64,000 nt of DNA, taken from assembly GCA_002436405.1 (NCBI GenBank), contig DJLZ01000001.1:248713-312712 (forward strand), in the 5' to 3' direction. This DNA is from Proteobacteria bacterium UBA6503. GTDB lineage: Bacteria; Pseudomonadota; Alphaproteobacteria; UBA1280; UBA6503. A model generated the notes under the pieces. It had not been told where the DNA came from. It did no database searches and worked only from the letters and a program-made list of their open reading frames with translations. Shown piece after piece: positions 16,507 to 24,800 of the stretch; the stretch's first letter is position 1, and each line of letters begins with the position of its first letter. The translations under genes were made by a program, and so were the position numbers.

Positions 16507-18231
16507 CTATTTCATTCTAAACAATTCAATCAGGCAATAGCCGCCCAGGCACTCAGGCTTTGCGCTTGCAGGTAGGTGCCCTTCTAAGCTTTCTAGGTGG
16601 CTTTTATCGGTAATCACAAACAGGCGGCGCCCAGGCGCACGCACCACAAGCGATGGGTTTTGAATATATGAAACCACGCCAGGTACTTCAAAACGTACCG
16701 ATGGTGCCGCCACACCATACACAATGGTATGGTCAGTCTTGATGTTTTGGTCTTTAATAATCTTCTTAGAAATCCAATGTAGTGGCTGCTGCTTATATTC
16801 ATGCGCACGTGGCATTGCCGCCCATGAACCAATCATCAGCGCCATCAAAGCACCACCGCCCACAAATAAAGCCGCCTCACGGCCACCGTGGCGCATAATA
16901 AATACACCTACCAATGTACCAACCAAGACCAATGCCCCAACCAAAACTGGGTACATGCCCCACTCAACTGATTGGCCAAGCATGGCGTAGCCTGTGGTTT
17001 CACTGCCAAGGGGTAAATGCCACGGCATAATATGGCTAAGATGCGGAATAAGCTCGGCCAAGGCGCCGTCACCACGAGCAGCGTGAAGCCATTGAGGTGC
17101 CAGCATTACGCCTGCAGCAATCACAAGGCATAGAGGCGCAATATATAAAACATGCCAACTTTGTAGGGGTTTTTCAGGCATTTTATCAAATAGGTCAGCC
17201 ACCAAAATAGCGGTTGGGATAAGCATCAGGTAAAAAATTGTGCTGAGCTGAACTTCAACAAATACAAGCCCAACCATACCAAAAACAAACCAGACCATCG
17301 CCACTGCTGGCAAGGCTTGGCGAATCAGGTTTGAGGTTAAGTAACGCGTACCATGACGCAAATGACGGGTGAGCGCAGGAATCACAAAAAGCGACCATGG
17401 AAAAAAGGCCAGCACGTAGTAAATCAGCTGTTTCGGGTGCAGCAATGATGGGTCAATCGTTGTATGCCACGAGTTTACAAGCATGGCTTCAAAGTAAGTC
17501 AAGAAAGCATCTGGTGAGTGTGCTTTTACAAAACCAATCGCCCACGGGAAGATGGCTAAAAACGCTGCCAACAAAAAAGTAATAGGGCTGAGTTGCTGCA
17601 AGTTATGGGCAGGTTGGTGACGCACAAAAGCCAAAACAAGCCCTACGCCTAATGGCAAAATAATGCCGCCATAGCCGCCTGCTAAAAATGCGCCGCCCGC
17701 TAAAAAACCCGCAATCATCACACGGATGTAGTTTTTATTAAGGTCAAACACGCTGCCCATCGTCATGAGGGTTGAGCACAAGGTCAAGAACCAAAACAGG
17801 CTATCAGGCACAGCAATTTTTGCTAAAACAACCATCGCTACGTTAAGGGCACCCACACTAGCAGTAATAAGGGCAAAGCGCTTATCAGTAGTTAAAATAT
17901 ACATGCTGTTATAAAGCACAAAAACAAACAAGAACCCTAAAACGGCCACGGGCAAACGGGCCGAAAAGGCCGAAGGCTCAAAGTAATGAAAAGCCCCCAT
18001 TTGCAAAATATGCATTAACGGAAATTCACCCATCACATTTTGGCCATTAAACAATACGTAACCCAATGGGCCAGCCTTTAGCATTTCAATGCTCATTTGG
18101 GCGGTACGGGCTTCAAGAACGTCAAACAGGCCAACACTCCCCAAACCAAGGCCAAACAACACAGCCAGTGCCGCAAAAAACACCGTGCTTAGCAGTGTTA
18201 ATTTAAGCTGTTCTTTTTTATCTGTCGTCAT
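16507..18231 (-). CDS. GT39/ArnT-type membrane glycosyltransferase
   Basis: 574 residues with about 11 hydrophobic segments. The N-terminal loop carries VLEARTAQMSIEML (about 34-47), which matches the family's xEARYAEIAREML with its catalytic acidic residue, and a second loop has FNGQNVMGEFPL. FAFFPWSLFVIPAL later matches the typical PW segment. Family members move a sugar from a polyprenyl-phosphate donor to lipid A, protein or another periplasmic acceptor. The acceptor here cannot be read from sequence. A soluble C-terminal part (last 75 residues) is predicted to lie in the periplasm. Confidence 0.85.
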   Translation of the reverse strand: MTTDKKEQLKLTLLSTVFFAALAVLFGLGLGSVGLFDVLEARTAQMSIEMLKAGPLGYVLFNGQNVMGEFPLMHILQMGAFHYFEPSAFSARLPVAVLGFLFVFVLYNSMYILTTDKRFALITASVGALNVAMVVLAKIAVPDSLFWFLTLCSTLMTMGSVFDLNKNYIRVMIAGFLAGGAFLAGGYGGIILPLGVGLVLAFVRHQPAHNLQQLSPITFLLAAFLAIFPWAIGFVKAHSPDAFLTYFEAMLVNSWHTTIDPSLLHPKQLIYYVLAFFPWSLFVIPALTRHLRHGTRYLTSNLIRQALPAVAMVWFVFGMVGLVFVEVQLSTIFYLMLIPTAILVADLFDKMPEKPLQSWHVLYIAPLCLVIAAGVMLAPQWLHAARGDGALAELIPHLSHIMPWHLPLGSETTGYAMLGQSVEWGMYPVLVGALVLVGTLVGVFIMRHGGREAALFVGGGALMALMIGSWAAMPRAHEYKQQPLHWISKKIIKDQNIKTDHTIVYGVAAPSVRFEVPGVVSYIQNPSLVVRAPGRRLFVITDKSHLESLEGHLPASAKPECLGGYCLIELFRMK

Positions 18232-18352
18232 TGGTAAAAATCCCCACGCCCATGTAATCGTAAATGTTTAAAGGGGCAAAAATTAGGCACACCCTTGGTT
18301 TCAAGGGTTGCATTTATGTATATAAATACCCACAATTATAGGGCACATATTA

Positions 18353-18373
18353 ACACCGTTCGCAGGTCGGTGT
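18353..18373 (+). promoter_or_regulatory. Inverted repeat in the leader of the gene at 18419
   Basis: ACACCG (18353-18358) and CGGTGT (18368-18373) form a 6-bp stem with a 9-base loop, 45 bases before the start codon and just after TATAG (promoter-like). It may be an operator or a leader hairpin. Confidence 0.35.
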
Positions 18374-18418
18374 CTCTGCATTGAAAAAAAACCTTCGATT
18401 AAGAAAAGGAATAGTCAC

Positions 18419-18811
18419 ATGAGTACAACATCATCTTGGGATCAACTCAAAAAAGTACGCGAGGAAGAATACTTCCTTAAAGAAGAGCGCGAAAAAGTAG
18501 CCGCCCTTAAAGCAAAGCGTGCAAAATCGCTTGAGTTCCTGACAGAGACCAAAGAAAAAATGGAAACCTTCGAACGTGGCTTTAGCCCACTGCGTGGTAT
18601 GAGCATGTTCCGTGCGAATATCGCCGGTGACCTTATTCTGGACTGCCCTGAAGAGGGTACAGTCACCATGACGTATGACGTTCTACAGGCCCTACTCAAA
18701 GAAGCTAAAAAAGCTGATAGTGAGATTTTGCCAAAGTGGGAAATGTTTGTTGAAGTGGCGCTTGATAGCCATAGCGACGATACCGTGGTTGATATTGACG
18801 AAGCTATCTAA
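18419..18811 (+). CDS. Small coiled-coil protein, unknown
   Basis: 130 residues. The first 55 are highly charged and heptad-patterned (KKVREEEYFLKEEREKVAAL), so coiled coil is likely. The rest (FRANIAGDLILDCPEEGTVTM) looks beta-structured and ends in a very acidic tail (DDTVVDIDEAI). I do not recognise the family. GGAA lies 8 bases before the ATG; a strong terminator follows, so it is a single-gene unit with its own 187-base upstream region. Confidence 0.7.
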   Translation: MSTTSSWDQLKKVREEEYFLKEEREKVAALKAKRAKSLEFLTETKEKMETFERGFSPLRGMSMFRANIAGDLILDCPEEGTVTMTYDVLQALLKEAKKADSEILPKWEMFVEVALDSHSDDTVVDIDEAI

Positions 18812-18828
18812 GCTATTCCTAGAAAAAT

Positions 18829-18857
18829 CAAAGGGGGCCGATTGGCCCCCTTTTTTG
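18829..18857 (+). terminator. Rho-independent terminator
   Basis: Stem GGGGGCC/GGCCCCC with loop GATT, followed by seven T in eight bases. It ends the coiled-coil gene and lies before the convergent membrane-protein gene. Confidence 0.93.
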
Positions 18858-18870
18858 TGTTGTGATGGAC

Positions 18871-19272
18871 TTAGCTTACTTTGGTCCAGATGAATTTCAT
18901 CACGAAGTTAATCCCGAAAAAGATCATCCCCAAAAAGCCAGCCAGTAGCCAGTGCCATACAGGTGCTTGGGTAATAAACGCAACACCCGCCACAATAATG
19001 CAGTAAGGCCATAAGCGGGCAAGCGCCACACCTAAACCAAGGGTAATACCAAGGCGCATACCGTCCCACACGCCGCCAGCAGTCATACCCATAAGGCCGC
19101 CGCCAATCACGTGGCCAATGGCAATCAGCAATGAAACACCAGCAACCGCCATACCAAGGAAGTAATATGCCCACTCAGGAACAACAACGTTTACTTCGGC
19201 GTAGTGTGCATATGCCAAGGCCAACGTCAGCATATATAAAAATGCGTGAACAAAACCTAATACAACATTCAT
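18871..19272 (-). CDS. Small polytopic membrane protein, unknown
   Basis: 133 residues with four hydrophobic segments (about 4-22, 36-58, 72-92, 104-127) and few charges. A Gly-rich centre (GGGLMGMTAGGVWDGMRLG) separates the second and third. No signature of a known transporter or enzyme. The M23 peptidase gene ends 63 bases away and is transcribed in the same direction. Confidence 0.65.
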   Translation of the reverse strand: MNVVLGFVHAFLYMLTLALAYAHYAEVNVVVPEWAYYFLGMAVAGVSLLIAIGHVIGGGLMGMTAGGVWDGMRLGITLGLGVALARLWPYCIIVAGVAFITQAPVWHWLLAGFLGMIFFGINFVMKFIWTKVS

Positions 19273-19335
19273 GGGTGTGCCTTTCTAAAAAAGCGCCTCG
19301 GCGGATATAGTTTGATGTGAGACTAAAGCCAAGGG

Positions 19336-20211
19336 CTACAATTCATTACGTTCATTATCCGTTAAGAACAGCTTGGGGTCTAGTGCAATATTATGCCAAT
19401 AAAGCCCCCAATGTAGGTGTGGGCCAGTAGAACGGCCAGTTGTACCCACTTCGCCTAAAACATCCCCTTGGCGGATTTTTGTACCCTCTGTGACCGCCAT
19501 GTGACGCAAATGCGCATAAATGCTAAATAGGCCGTAGCCATGGTCGAGCACAATAATGTTACCGTTAAAAAATGTATCAGCCAGTGCCGCACGCACAATA
19601 CCATCAGCTGGGGCGTAAATAGGTGTGCCTGAAGGTGCCGCTAAATCAAGGCCTTTATGCCAGCTGCGCTCTTCACCGTTATAGGTACGGCTGCTGCCGT
19701 ATACGCCAGAAACTGGGTAGCCTTTAATCGGCAAAACAAAGCGGTTAAAGGCGGCAGGCTCTTCGGTAAAAAAGCTACGTGACTTACGAATGGCCGCAGC
19801 TTCTTTGCGGCTGCGCTCAACTTGCTTTGGGTCAGGGTTTACGTGCTTATTTGAAACCCCTTTAATATGCTGCACGGGGTAGTCTTGTGGGGTTACCATA
19901 AATGTATGGGTTTCAGCCTCACCTTTTGGAGGCTTAATTTTAAGTTCACCCACAGTGGTAAAGTGGCGGTTAAGGCCTGCAAAAAAGTTGCCATTGGCAT
20001 CGGTTTTAAGGCGCTTGCCTTCAAGGTAAACCTCGCTCCCCGCAGGGGCTTTGCCGTACACATACCCACCTTGCGTCAGTGCACCTTTAAGCTCAATCGC
20101 TTGTGCGCCAAAGGGCAGCAGACATAGGGCTACTGCAAAAAAGAAGGCTTTTAATGTGCGGGCATGGATGTTCAATTGCTTTTTCTCGTGGTTTTCTTTA
20201 TAACCTAACAT
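19336..20211 (-). CDS. M23 family (LytM-type) metallopeptidase
   Basis: 291 residues. A basic 19-residue start leads into a signal peptide (FFFAVALCLLPFGAQA). The N-terminal part of the mature protein is beta-rich (GAPAGSEV-type carbohydrate-binding-like repeats). The C-terminal LytM domain has the zinc ligands: HKGLDLAAPSG (His, Asp, about 191-195) and HLHWGLYW (HxH, about 268-270), with IYAHL between. Such enzymes cut the peptide of peptidoglycan in the periplasm, and all ligands are present, so it should be active rather than an EnvC-like activator. Confidence 0.9.
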   Translation of the reverse strand: MLGYKENHEKKQLNIHARTLKAFFFAVALCLLPFGAQAIELKGALTQGGYVYGKAPAGSEVYLEGKRLKTDANGNFFAGLNRHFTTVGELKIKPPKGEAETHTFMVTPQDYPVQHIKGVSNKHVNPDPKQVERSRKEAAAIRKSRSFFTEEPAAFNRFVLPIKGYPVSGVYGSSRTYNGEERSWHKGLDLAAPSGTPIYAPADGIVRAALADTFFNGNIIVLDHGYGLFSIYAHLRHMAVTEGTKIRQGDVLGEVGTTGRSTGPHLHWGLYWHNIALDPKLFLTDNERNEL

Positions 20212-20331
20212 GAGTTTATTATCTTTTTATCTCTTTTCCCATGCATGTTCGCCTATCTAGGGAGCCTCTGTTACATATTTGATGCCACCTATTTGACTTC
20301 TTCTAAACCTCAACGAAAGAGAGTATCCATC

Positions 20332-20592
20332 ATGGGTAAGCTTGGTCCCCTCGCCGTCATTGGCGGTATTGTGGGTGTTGTGGTCGGTCTGCTTGTCGGC
20401 TTCTTTTACCTTGCCGGTGCGATTGCTGCTGCCCTTGGCGGCGGTATCCTCGGTTGGGCAATTGGTATTGTCGGCGGTGCCATCCTGGGCGTTTTCCTTG
20501 TGGAAATTGCCTTTGCGGTGCTGTTTTGGGGCGGAATGCTCCTTCTCCTGCTGCTCGGCTTCATCATCTCCCTGTTCAGCGGTGGCCGCTGA
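20332..20592 (+). CDS. Small glycine-rich membrane protein, unknown
   Basis: 86 residues from the ATG at 20332; an in-frame ATG at 20245 would add an unlikely Cys/Tyr-rich extension, and AAAGAGAG lies just before the inner one. The protein is almost entirely hydrophobic: three segments packed with GG and GxxxG (AVIGGIVGVVVGLLVGFFYL). Codons end in C or G much more often than in adjacent genes. The upstream region is pyrimidine-rich (TCTTTTTATCTCTTTTCCC, 20222-20240), like that of several other orphan genes in this window. A strong terminator follows. Function unknown. Confidence 0.65.
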   Translation: MGKLGPLAVIGGIVGVVVGLLVGFFYLAGAIAAALGGGILGWAIGIVGGAILGVFLVEIAFAVLFWGGMLLLLLLGFIISLFSGGR

Positions 20593-20605
20593 ACACACTA
20601 ACGAA

Positions 20606-20646
20606 TAACCGCCCTCTGAGTTTTCTCAAAGGGCGGTTTTTTTGTG
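20606..20646. terminator. Rho-independent terminator
   Basis: Stem AACCGCCCT/AGGGCGGTT with a 13-base loop that itself pairs partly (TGAG/CTCA), followed by T-rich sequence. It separates convergent genes (the small membrane protein and xseA). Confidence 0.9.
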
Positions 20647-20659
20647 TTCTATAAAGGGG

Positions 20660-22021
20660 TTATTTTAGCGTTGCGTCACGCTTGCCATCGGCAAATTCAA
20701 TCTGCACATTTTGCGCTTGGGTGGCTGCTGTTTTAATAAGGTTACCTTTATCATCGGTAATCAAAGCGTAGCCTTTTTCTAAAGGCGCTTTTGGTGACAA
20801 ATGCTGCAACAGCTGAGCACGGGCCTTCAAGTGTTTTTCATGCTCGGTAAGTTTGCCCTTCATGCTTTGGCCAAGGCGGCGCTCAAAATCAGCCAATTGT
20901 TTTTTATTTTGTTCAAAAAACTGCGTCAGCAATTGTGGGCGCAAGCGGTGCTGGGCATGGTCAAGGCGCTGGCGCAACATACGCAGGCGGCTGGTACTTG
21001 CATTAAGCAATCGGGTGCGACGGTCTTCAAGGCGCATTTGCCATTGGTTTAGCGCACTGCGCGGGTCACTTAAACCGCGCGCCGCAAGGCGCACACGCTG
21101 ATGCTCGCTTTTGAGGCGTTGCTCCATAAAGTATTTAAGGGTCGCAAGGTTTGTAGCCAGTTGCTGCTTAAGTTCAATGACGTCAGCTGTAGCTTCAACA
21201 GCGGCAGCTGTTGGCGTTGGGCTGCGGTGGTCCGCAGCATAGTCACACAAGGTAACGTCAGGCTCGTGCCCCACGCCACTAATCACAGGGATGTTTGAAC
21301 CTGCAACAGCACGCACAACAATCTCTTCGTTAAAAGGCCATAGGTCCTCAAGGGAACCACCCCCACGGGCCACAATCAAAACATCAGGCTTTGGCATGCC
21401 TTCGGGCAGGTTATTAAACCCTTCAATGGCAGCTGCAATTTGTTCTTTAGCTCCTACCCCTTGTACAGCCACTGGCCATAACACCACACGGCCAGAATAG
21501 CGCTGGCGTAGGCGGTTTAGCATATCATCAATCACGGCACCTGTTGATGAGGTAATAATACCGATCGTATCAGGCATAAAGGGCAATGGCTTTTTACGAG
21601 CATCGTCAAACAGCCCTTCAACCGTGAGTTTTTTCTTCAGCTCTTCAAAGCGCTGCATCAACGCACCAAGGCCTGCAGGCTCCATACGGTCAATGATGAT
21701 TTGGTAGTTTGAGCGGGCACCATAAGTGGTCAGCTTGCCGTAGGCCACAACATGCAGACCATCTTCAAACGGGGCTTTAATACGCTCAGCCGCACTACGC
21801 CAGACAATGGCATTTAGCACGCTATCATCATCTTTTAACGAAAAGTACACATGCCCAGATGCGGCACGCTTTAGGCTTGAAATTTCACCCTCAACCGCCA
21901 CGCGGTTAAACTGTTTTTCAACCGTAAAACGCAGCTGGTTTGACAACTGCGAAACCGTCAGGACATTATCCTGCGGTTGAGGCGTATCCGTACGGCTAGC
22001 AGCTGAGAATAGATCGTCCAT
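20660..22021 (-). CDS. xseA: Exodeoxyribonuclease VII large subunit
   Basis: 453 residues. The large subunit carries the nuclease centre that degrades single-stranded DNA together with XseB. Signature: N-terminal OB fold (LTVSQLSNQLRFTVEK, then VAVEGEISSLKRAASGHVYF), then the catalytic region with GIITSSTGAVIDDMLNRLRQR, VLIVARGGGSLEDLWPFN and GVGHEPDVTLCDYAAD HRSPTPTAAA. A long coiled coil (about 285-420) follows. It is the last gene of the leftward operon that begins at ribF, 9 bases after the M16 gene. No xseB is seen in the window. Confidence 0.97.
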   Translation of the reverse strand: MDDLFSAASRTDTPQPQDNVLTVSQLSNQLRFTVEKQFNRVAVEGEISSLKRAASGHVYFSLKDDDSVLNAIVWRSAAERIKAPFEDGLHVVAYGKLTTYGARSNYQIIIDRMEPAGLGALMQRFEELKKKLTVEGLFDDARKKPLPFMPDTIGIITSSTGAVIDDMLNRLRQRYSGRVVLWPVAVQGVGAKEQIAAAIEGFNNLPEGMPKPDVLIVARGGGSLEDLWPFNEEIVVRAVAGSNIPVISGVGHEPDVTLCDYAADHRSPTPTAAAVEATADVIELKQQLATNLATLKYFMEQRLKSEHQRVRLAARGLSDPRSALNQWQMRLEDRRTRLLNASTSRLRMLRQRLDHAQHRLRPQLLTQFFEQNKKQLADFERRLGQSMKGKLTEHEKHLKARAQLLQHLSPKAPLEKGYALITDDKGNLIKTAATQAQNVQIEFADGKRDATLK

Positions 22022-22030
22022 AAAGAATCC

Positions 22031-23881
22031 TTACAGCCACTCGTCCGCATCCACGTTACGGCGTGTACGTGGCTTAACTTTAGCGTCTTTAAGTTGGCGA
22101 GAATCTGTGGCTGAAATTTTCGGCGTTGAAGATGACTTCGTTGCGACAGGTGCCGCTTTTTTACGGCGTTCTTCAGCTTTACGCTCGGCACGTTCTTCAG
22201 CGGCACGAAGCTTTTCAGGATCATCCGGAATAATAATTTTACCTGCATTCGGGTTTGGCACCACCGTCACTGGTGCTGCTTTGGCTGGTGCGGTTGAGCT
22301 AACGTTGCTCACACCAGCTGAGACTGACTCTTCTTCAACCAACACATCTTCAGGGATAGGCTGGCTCACAGGTGCGGGTGCTACTTTTGGTGCTACGGCT
22401 ACTGGCTTAGGTGTAGGCGCAGGTGCAGTCGTTACAGGCGCAGGTGCGGCAGGTTCTGCCACAGCTTTTGTTGCCACCGCCGCTGCTGGCACCGCTTTAG
22501 GGGCTGCCGCTTCAGGCTTTTGTTTTACAGGGGTTGCTGTTTTTTGCGGTTTTGAAGCTACACCTGGCTGGCCCACCATCACCACAACCATATCGTCAGG
22601 CTTTAGGTATTTTTTAGCCACTCGATGAATATCATCACGGGTGACCTTGCGCATGTTATCAAGCCATTTATCAAGGTAGTCAGCACCCATATTTTCAGTT
22701 TGCATAAAGGTGAGGTAGGTCAAAATATCGGCGTTACTATCCAAACGCAGCGGGAATGAACCAATCATGTAGTCCATAGCTTCTTGGTAGGCCTCATCGC
22801 TTACGCCGTTTTCTTTAAGTTTTTCAATTTCAGCTTTCACCAAATCTACAACTTCAAACGCTGATTCGTTTTTAGTTTTCACTGAAACTTGGAATGCCCC
22901 CCAATGCGGCAGAGGCTCAAAGTAACTGTAAATGCCATAGGCCAAACCACGTTTTTCACGTACTTCTTCCATCAGGATTGATGAAAAACCGCCACTGCCA
23001 AAAATGTGGTTCATCAGCAGCGTGGCAAAGTAATCTGGGTTCTGGCGAGAAATACCCTTGTGCCCCATAATGATTGAGGTTTGCGGCACAGGTAGCGTGA
23101 TTTTTTGTAGTACTGGTGGCTGCTCTTGTGGCGCTTCAGGGATGTTATAAGTACGGCCCTTCGGCAGCTTCGCGAAGTGCTTTTCAACCAGTTCAACGGC
23201 TTTTTCAGGGGTAATGTCACCGACGATGCTGACCACCATATTTTTGCGGCCGAACATTTTCTCGTAGTAATCCTCAACGTCTTTGCGGGTAAGTGCGGGG
23301 AGGCTGTAGTCCGTGCCAATGACTGAATGGGCATAAGGGTGGTAACGGCCAAATACCAGTTGGTCAAAGGCTTCGTCAGCCAGTTTGCCTGGGTTTTCCT
23401 GAATGCGCTTTCGTGAGGCAAGCAATGCCTGCTTTACACGCTCAAAATCTTTTTTATTAAAGTCAGGGTTATTAATAACCTCAGCAAAGTGTGAGAATGA
23501 CGCTTCAATATTTTCAGATAGTGACTGCAAGCCCACGCTCAAAACTTGGGTATCTGCATCGGCGGCAATGCCCGCACCTAGGCGCTCAGTTTGTTTTAAA
23601 AACTGCTCACTCGATAGGCCACCTGCCCCGCCTTGGGTCAGCATGGCGGCGGTCATGCTAGCAACACCTTCTTTGCCTTGTGGGTCGTACATTGAGCCTG
23701 CGTTAAAAGCAACCTCAACCGATACCATAGGTAGGGTATGGCTTTCGACCAACCAAACCGAAATCCCCGCAGGGGTTTTAAGTTGCTGAATAGGTACAAC
23801 AGGCGTATCAGCAGCACGCGCTGCAAGCGGGTTTGAAAGGGTCATAGCAAGTGTCAGTACAGTTAAAAGTTTTTTCATCAT
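22031..23881 (-). CDS. M16 peptidase-like subunit, inactive, with Pro/Ala-rich tail
   Basis: 616 residues with a signal peptide (LLTVLTLAMTLSNPLAARA). The M16 fold covers about 30-450, but the zinc motif HxxEH is absent: GVASMTAAMLTQGG stands where it should be. Other family features remain, such as the GSGGFSSILMEEVREKRGLAYG segment. M16 enzymes often work as a catalytic plus a non-catalytic chain, and the active partner is encoded two genes upstream. The last 165 residues are a low-complexity Ala/Pro/Val/Lys tail that M16 proteins usually lack. Periplasmic. Confidence 0.9.
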   Translation of the reverse strand: MMKKLLTVLTLAMTLSNPLAARAADTPVVPIQQLKTPAGISVWLVESHTLPMVSVEVAFNAGSMYDPQGKEGVASMTAAMLTQGGAGGLSSEQFLKQTERLGAGIAADADTQVLSVGLQSLSENIEASFSHFAEVINNPDFNKKDFERVKQALLASRKRIQENPGKLADEAFDQLVFGRYHPYAHSVIGTDYSLPALTRKDVEDYYEKMFGRKNMVVSIVGDITPEKAVELVEKHFAKLPKGRTYNIPEAPQEQPPVLQKITLPVPQTSIIMGHKGISRQNPDYFATLLMNHIFGSGGFSSILMEEVREKRGLAYGIYSYFEPLPHWGAFQVSVKTKNESAFEVVDLVKAEIEKLKENGVSDEAYQEAMDYMIGSFPLRLDSNADILTYLTFMQTENMGADYLDKWLDNMRKVTRDDIHRVAKKYLKPDDMVVVMVGQPGVASKPQKTATPVKQKPEAAAPKAVPAAAVATKAVAEPAAPAPVTTAPAPTPKPVAVAPKVAPAPVSQPIPEDVLVEEESVSAGVSNVSSTAPAKAAPVTVVPNPNAGKIIIPDDPEKLRAAEERAERKAEERRKKAAPVATKSSSTPKISATDSRQLKDAKVKPRTRRNVDADEWL

Positions 23882-23903
23882 TTTAAGTTTTGGGCCCTAA
23901 ATT

Positions 23904-24797
23904 TTAGTTCACCAATAATATAATCCCCGCGCTGCTGGCCACCAAAAGGCCCACTTCACGGAATGAGGCACGGTCGTCAATGCCACGTAAACGGTTATAG
24001 ATTGAAAGCCATACCACGGTCAGCAGCGTCAGTGCGCCCACGTAGCCTGGGTTCGGGCTAAGGCCAATCCCCATGTTAATGCAGTATGAAATCAGCACGC
24101 TTAGACCACCCACCAAAATACCACCAATCAATACACGGCGGCGGTTTAGGAATGGCAAATCTACGACTGTATCGGGCCACTCTTCTTTTTTAATAGGGCG
24201 GTATTTCAAGAACCAATAAGCCATTGGGATGTGCGCCATGTTCATCATAAACACAAACAGGAGTGACGTTTCAGCCGCGTTGGTATCACGCAGGCCAAGC
24301 TTAATAAAAATGTCGGCAAGGCCAAAAGCAATACCTACAGGGAATACCATTTTCATGGCAGGCCATGCGGTGTCGCTTCGTTTAATGCCCGCCATAGCTA
24401 AGCCTGTTAAACCAAGGCAGAATAGAACACCCATAGCGATAATTGGTTGACCCACAAAGCCCTGTAAAAAGCTTGGGTCAATCAACGCCCAAATAATAAA
24501 GGCCACGTAAATTTTAATGGGGAGGAAAATACTCGCAAGGCGGCCACCTAGCTTACGGGCGGCATCAAACAGCACCATATCGCCCACAAAAAGTGAAAGC
24601 ACACCACCGGCCATGTACATGTAAAAGTGTGGGTCGGTTGGCCACTCAATTTTAACCACTAGAGGTGACACAACAAGAACAGCAAATACAGCACGGGTCA
24701 GCACCATCATCGCACCACGTAATTGCAACACGTGATTGGCTTGGGCCAAGACGGCACCAATCAAACTTGCGGCAACTGAAAATGCGACCCAACTCAT
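23904..24797 (-). CDS. EamA-like multi-pass membrane protein
   Basis: 297 residues with about 10 hydrophobic segments, in two halves of five, the layout of the EamA/DMT transporter group. The first segment pair has FSVAASLIGAVLAQANHVLQ and the fourth GGVLSLFVGDMVLFDAA. No substrate can be read. It lies inside the M16 pair, 3 bases after the active gene and 22 before the inactive one, so it is co-expressed with them. Confidence 0.7.
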   Translation of the reverse strand: MSWVAFSVAASLIGAVLAQANHVLQLRGAMMVLTRAVFAVLVVSPLVVKIEWPTDPHFYMYMAGGVLSLFVGDMVLFDAARKLGGRLASIFLPIKIYVAFIIWALIDPSFLQGFVGQPIIAMGVLFCLGLTGLAMAGIKRSDTAWPAMKMVFPVGIAFGLADIFIKLGLRDTNAAETSLLFVFMMNMAHIPMAYWFLKYRPIKKEEWPDTVVDLPFLNRRRVLIGGILVGGLSVLISYCINMGIGLSPNPGYVGALTLLTVVWLSIYNRLRGIDDRASFREVGLLVASSAGIILLVN

Positions 24798-24800
24798 GGA

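Noticed and set aside
22107..22628. Rightward Ala/Gly/Thr-rich frame opposite the M16 tail
   Set aside because: It is the shadow of the Ala/Pro low-complexity tail of the M16 gene.
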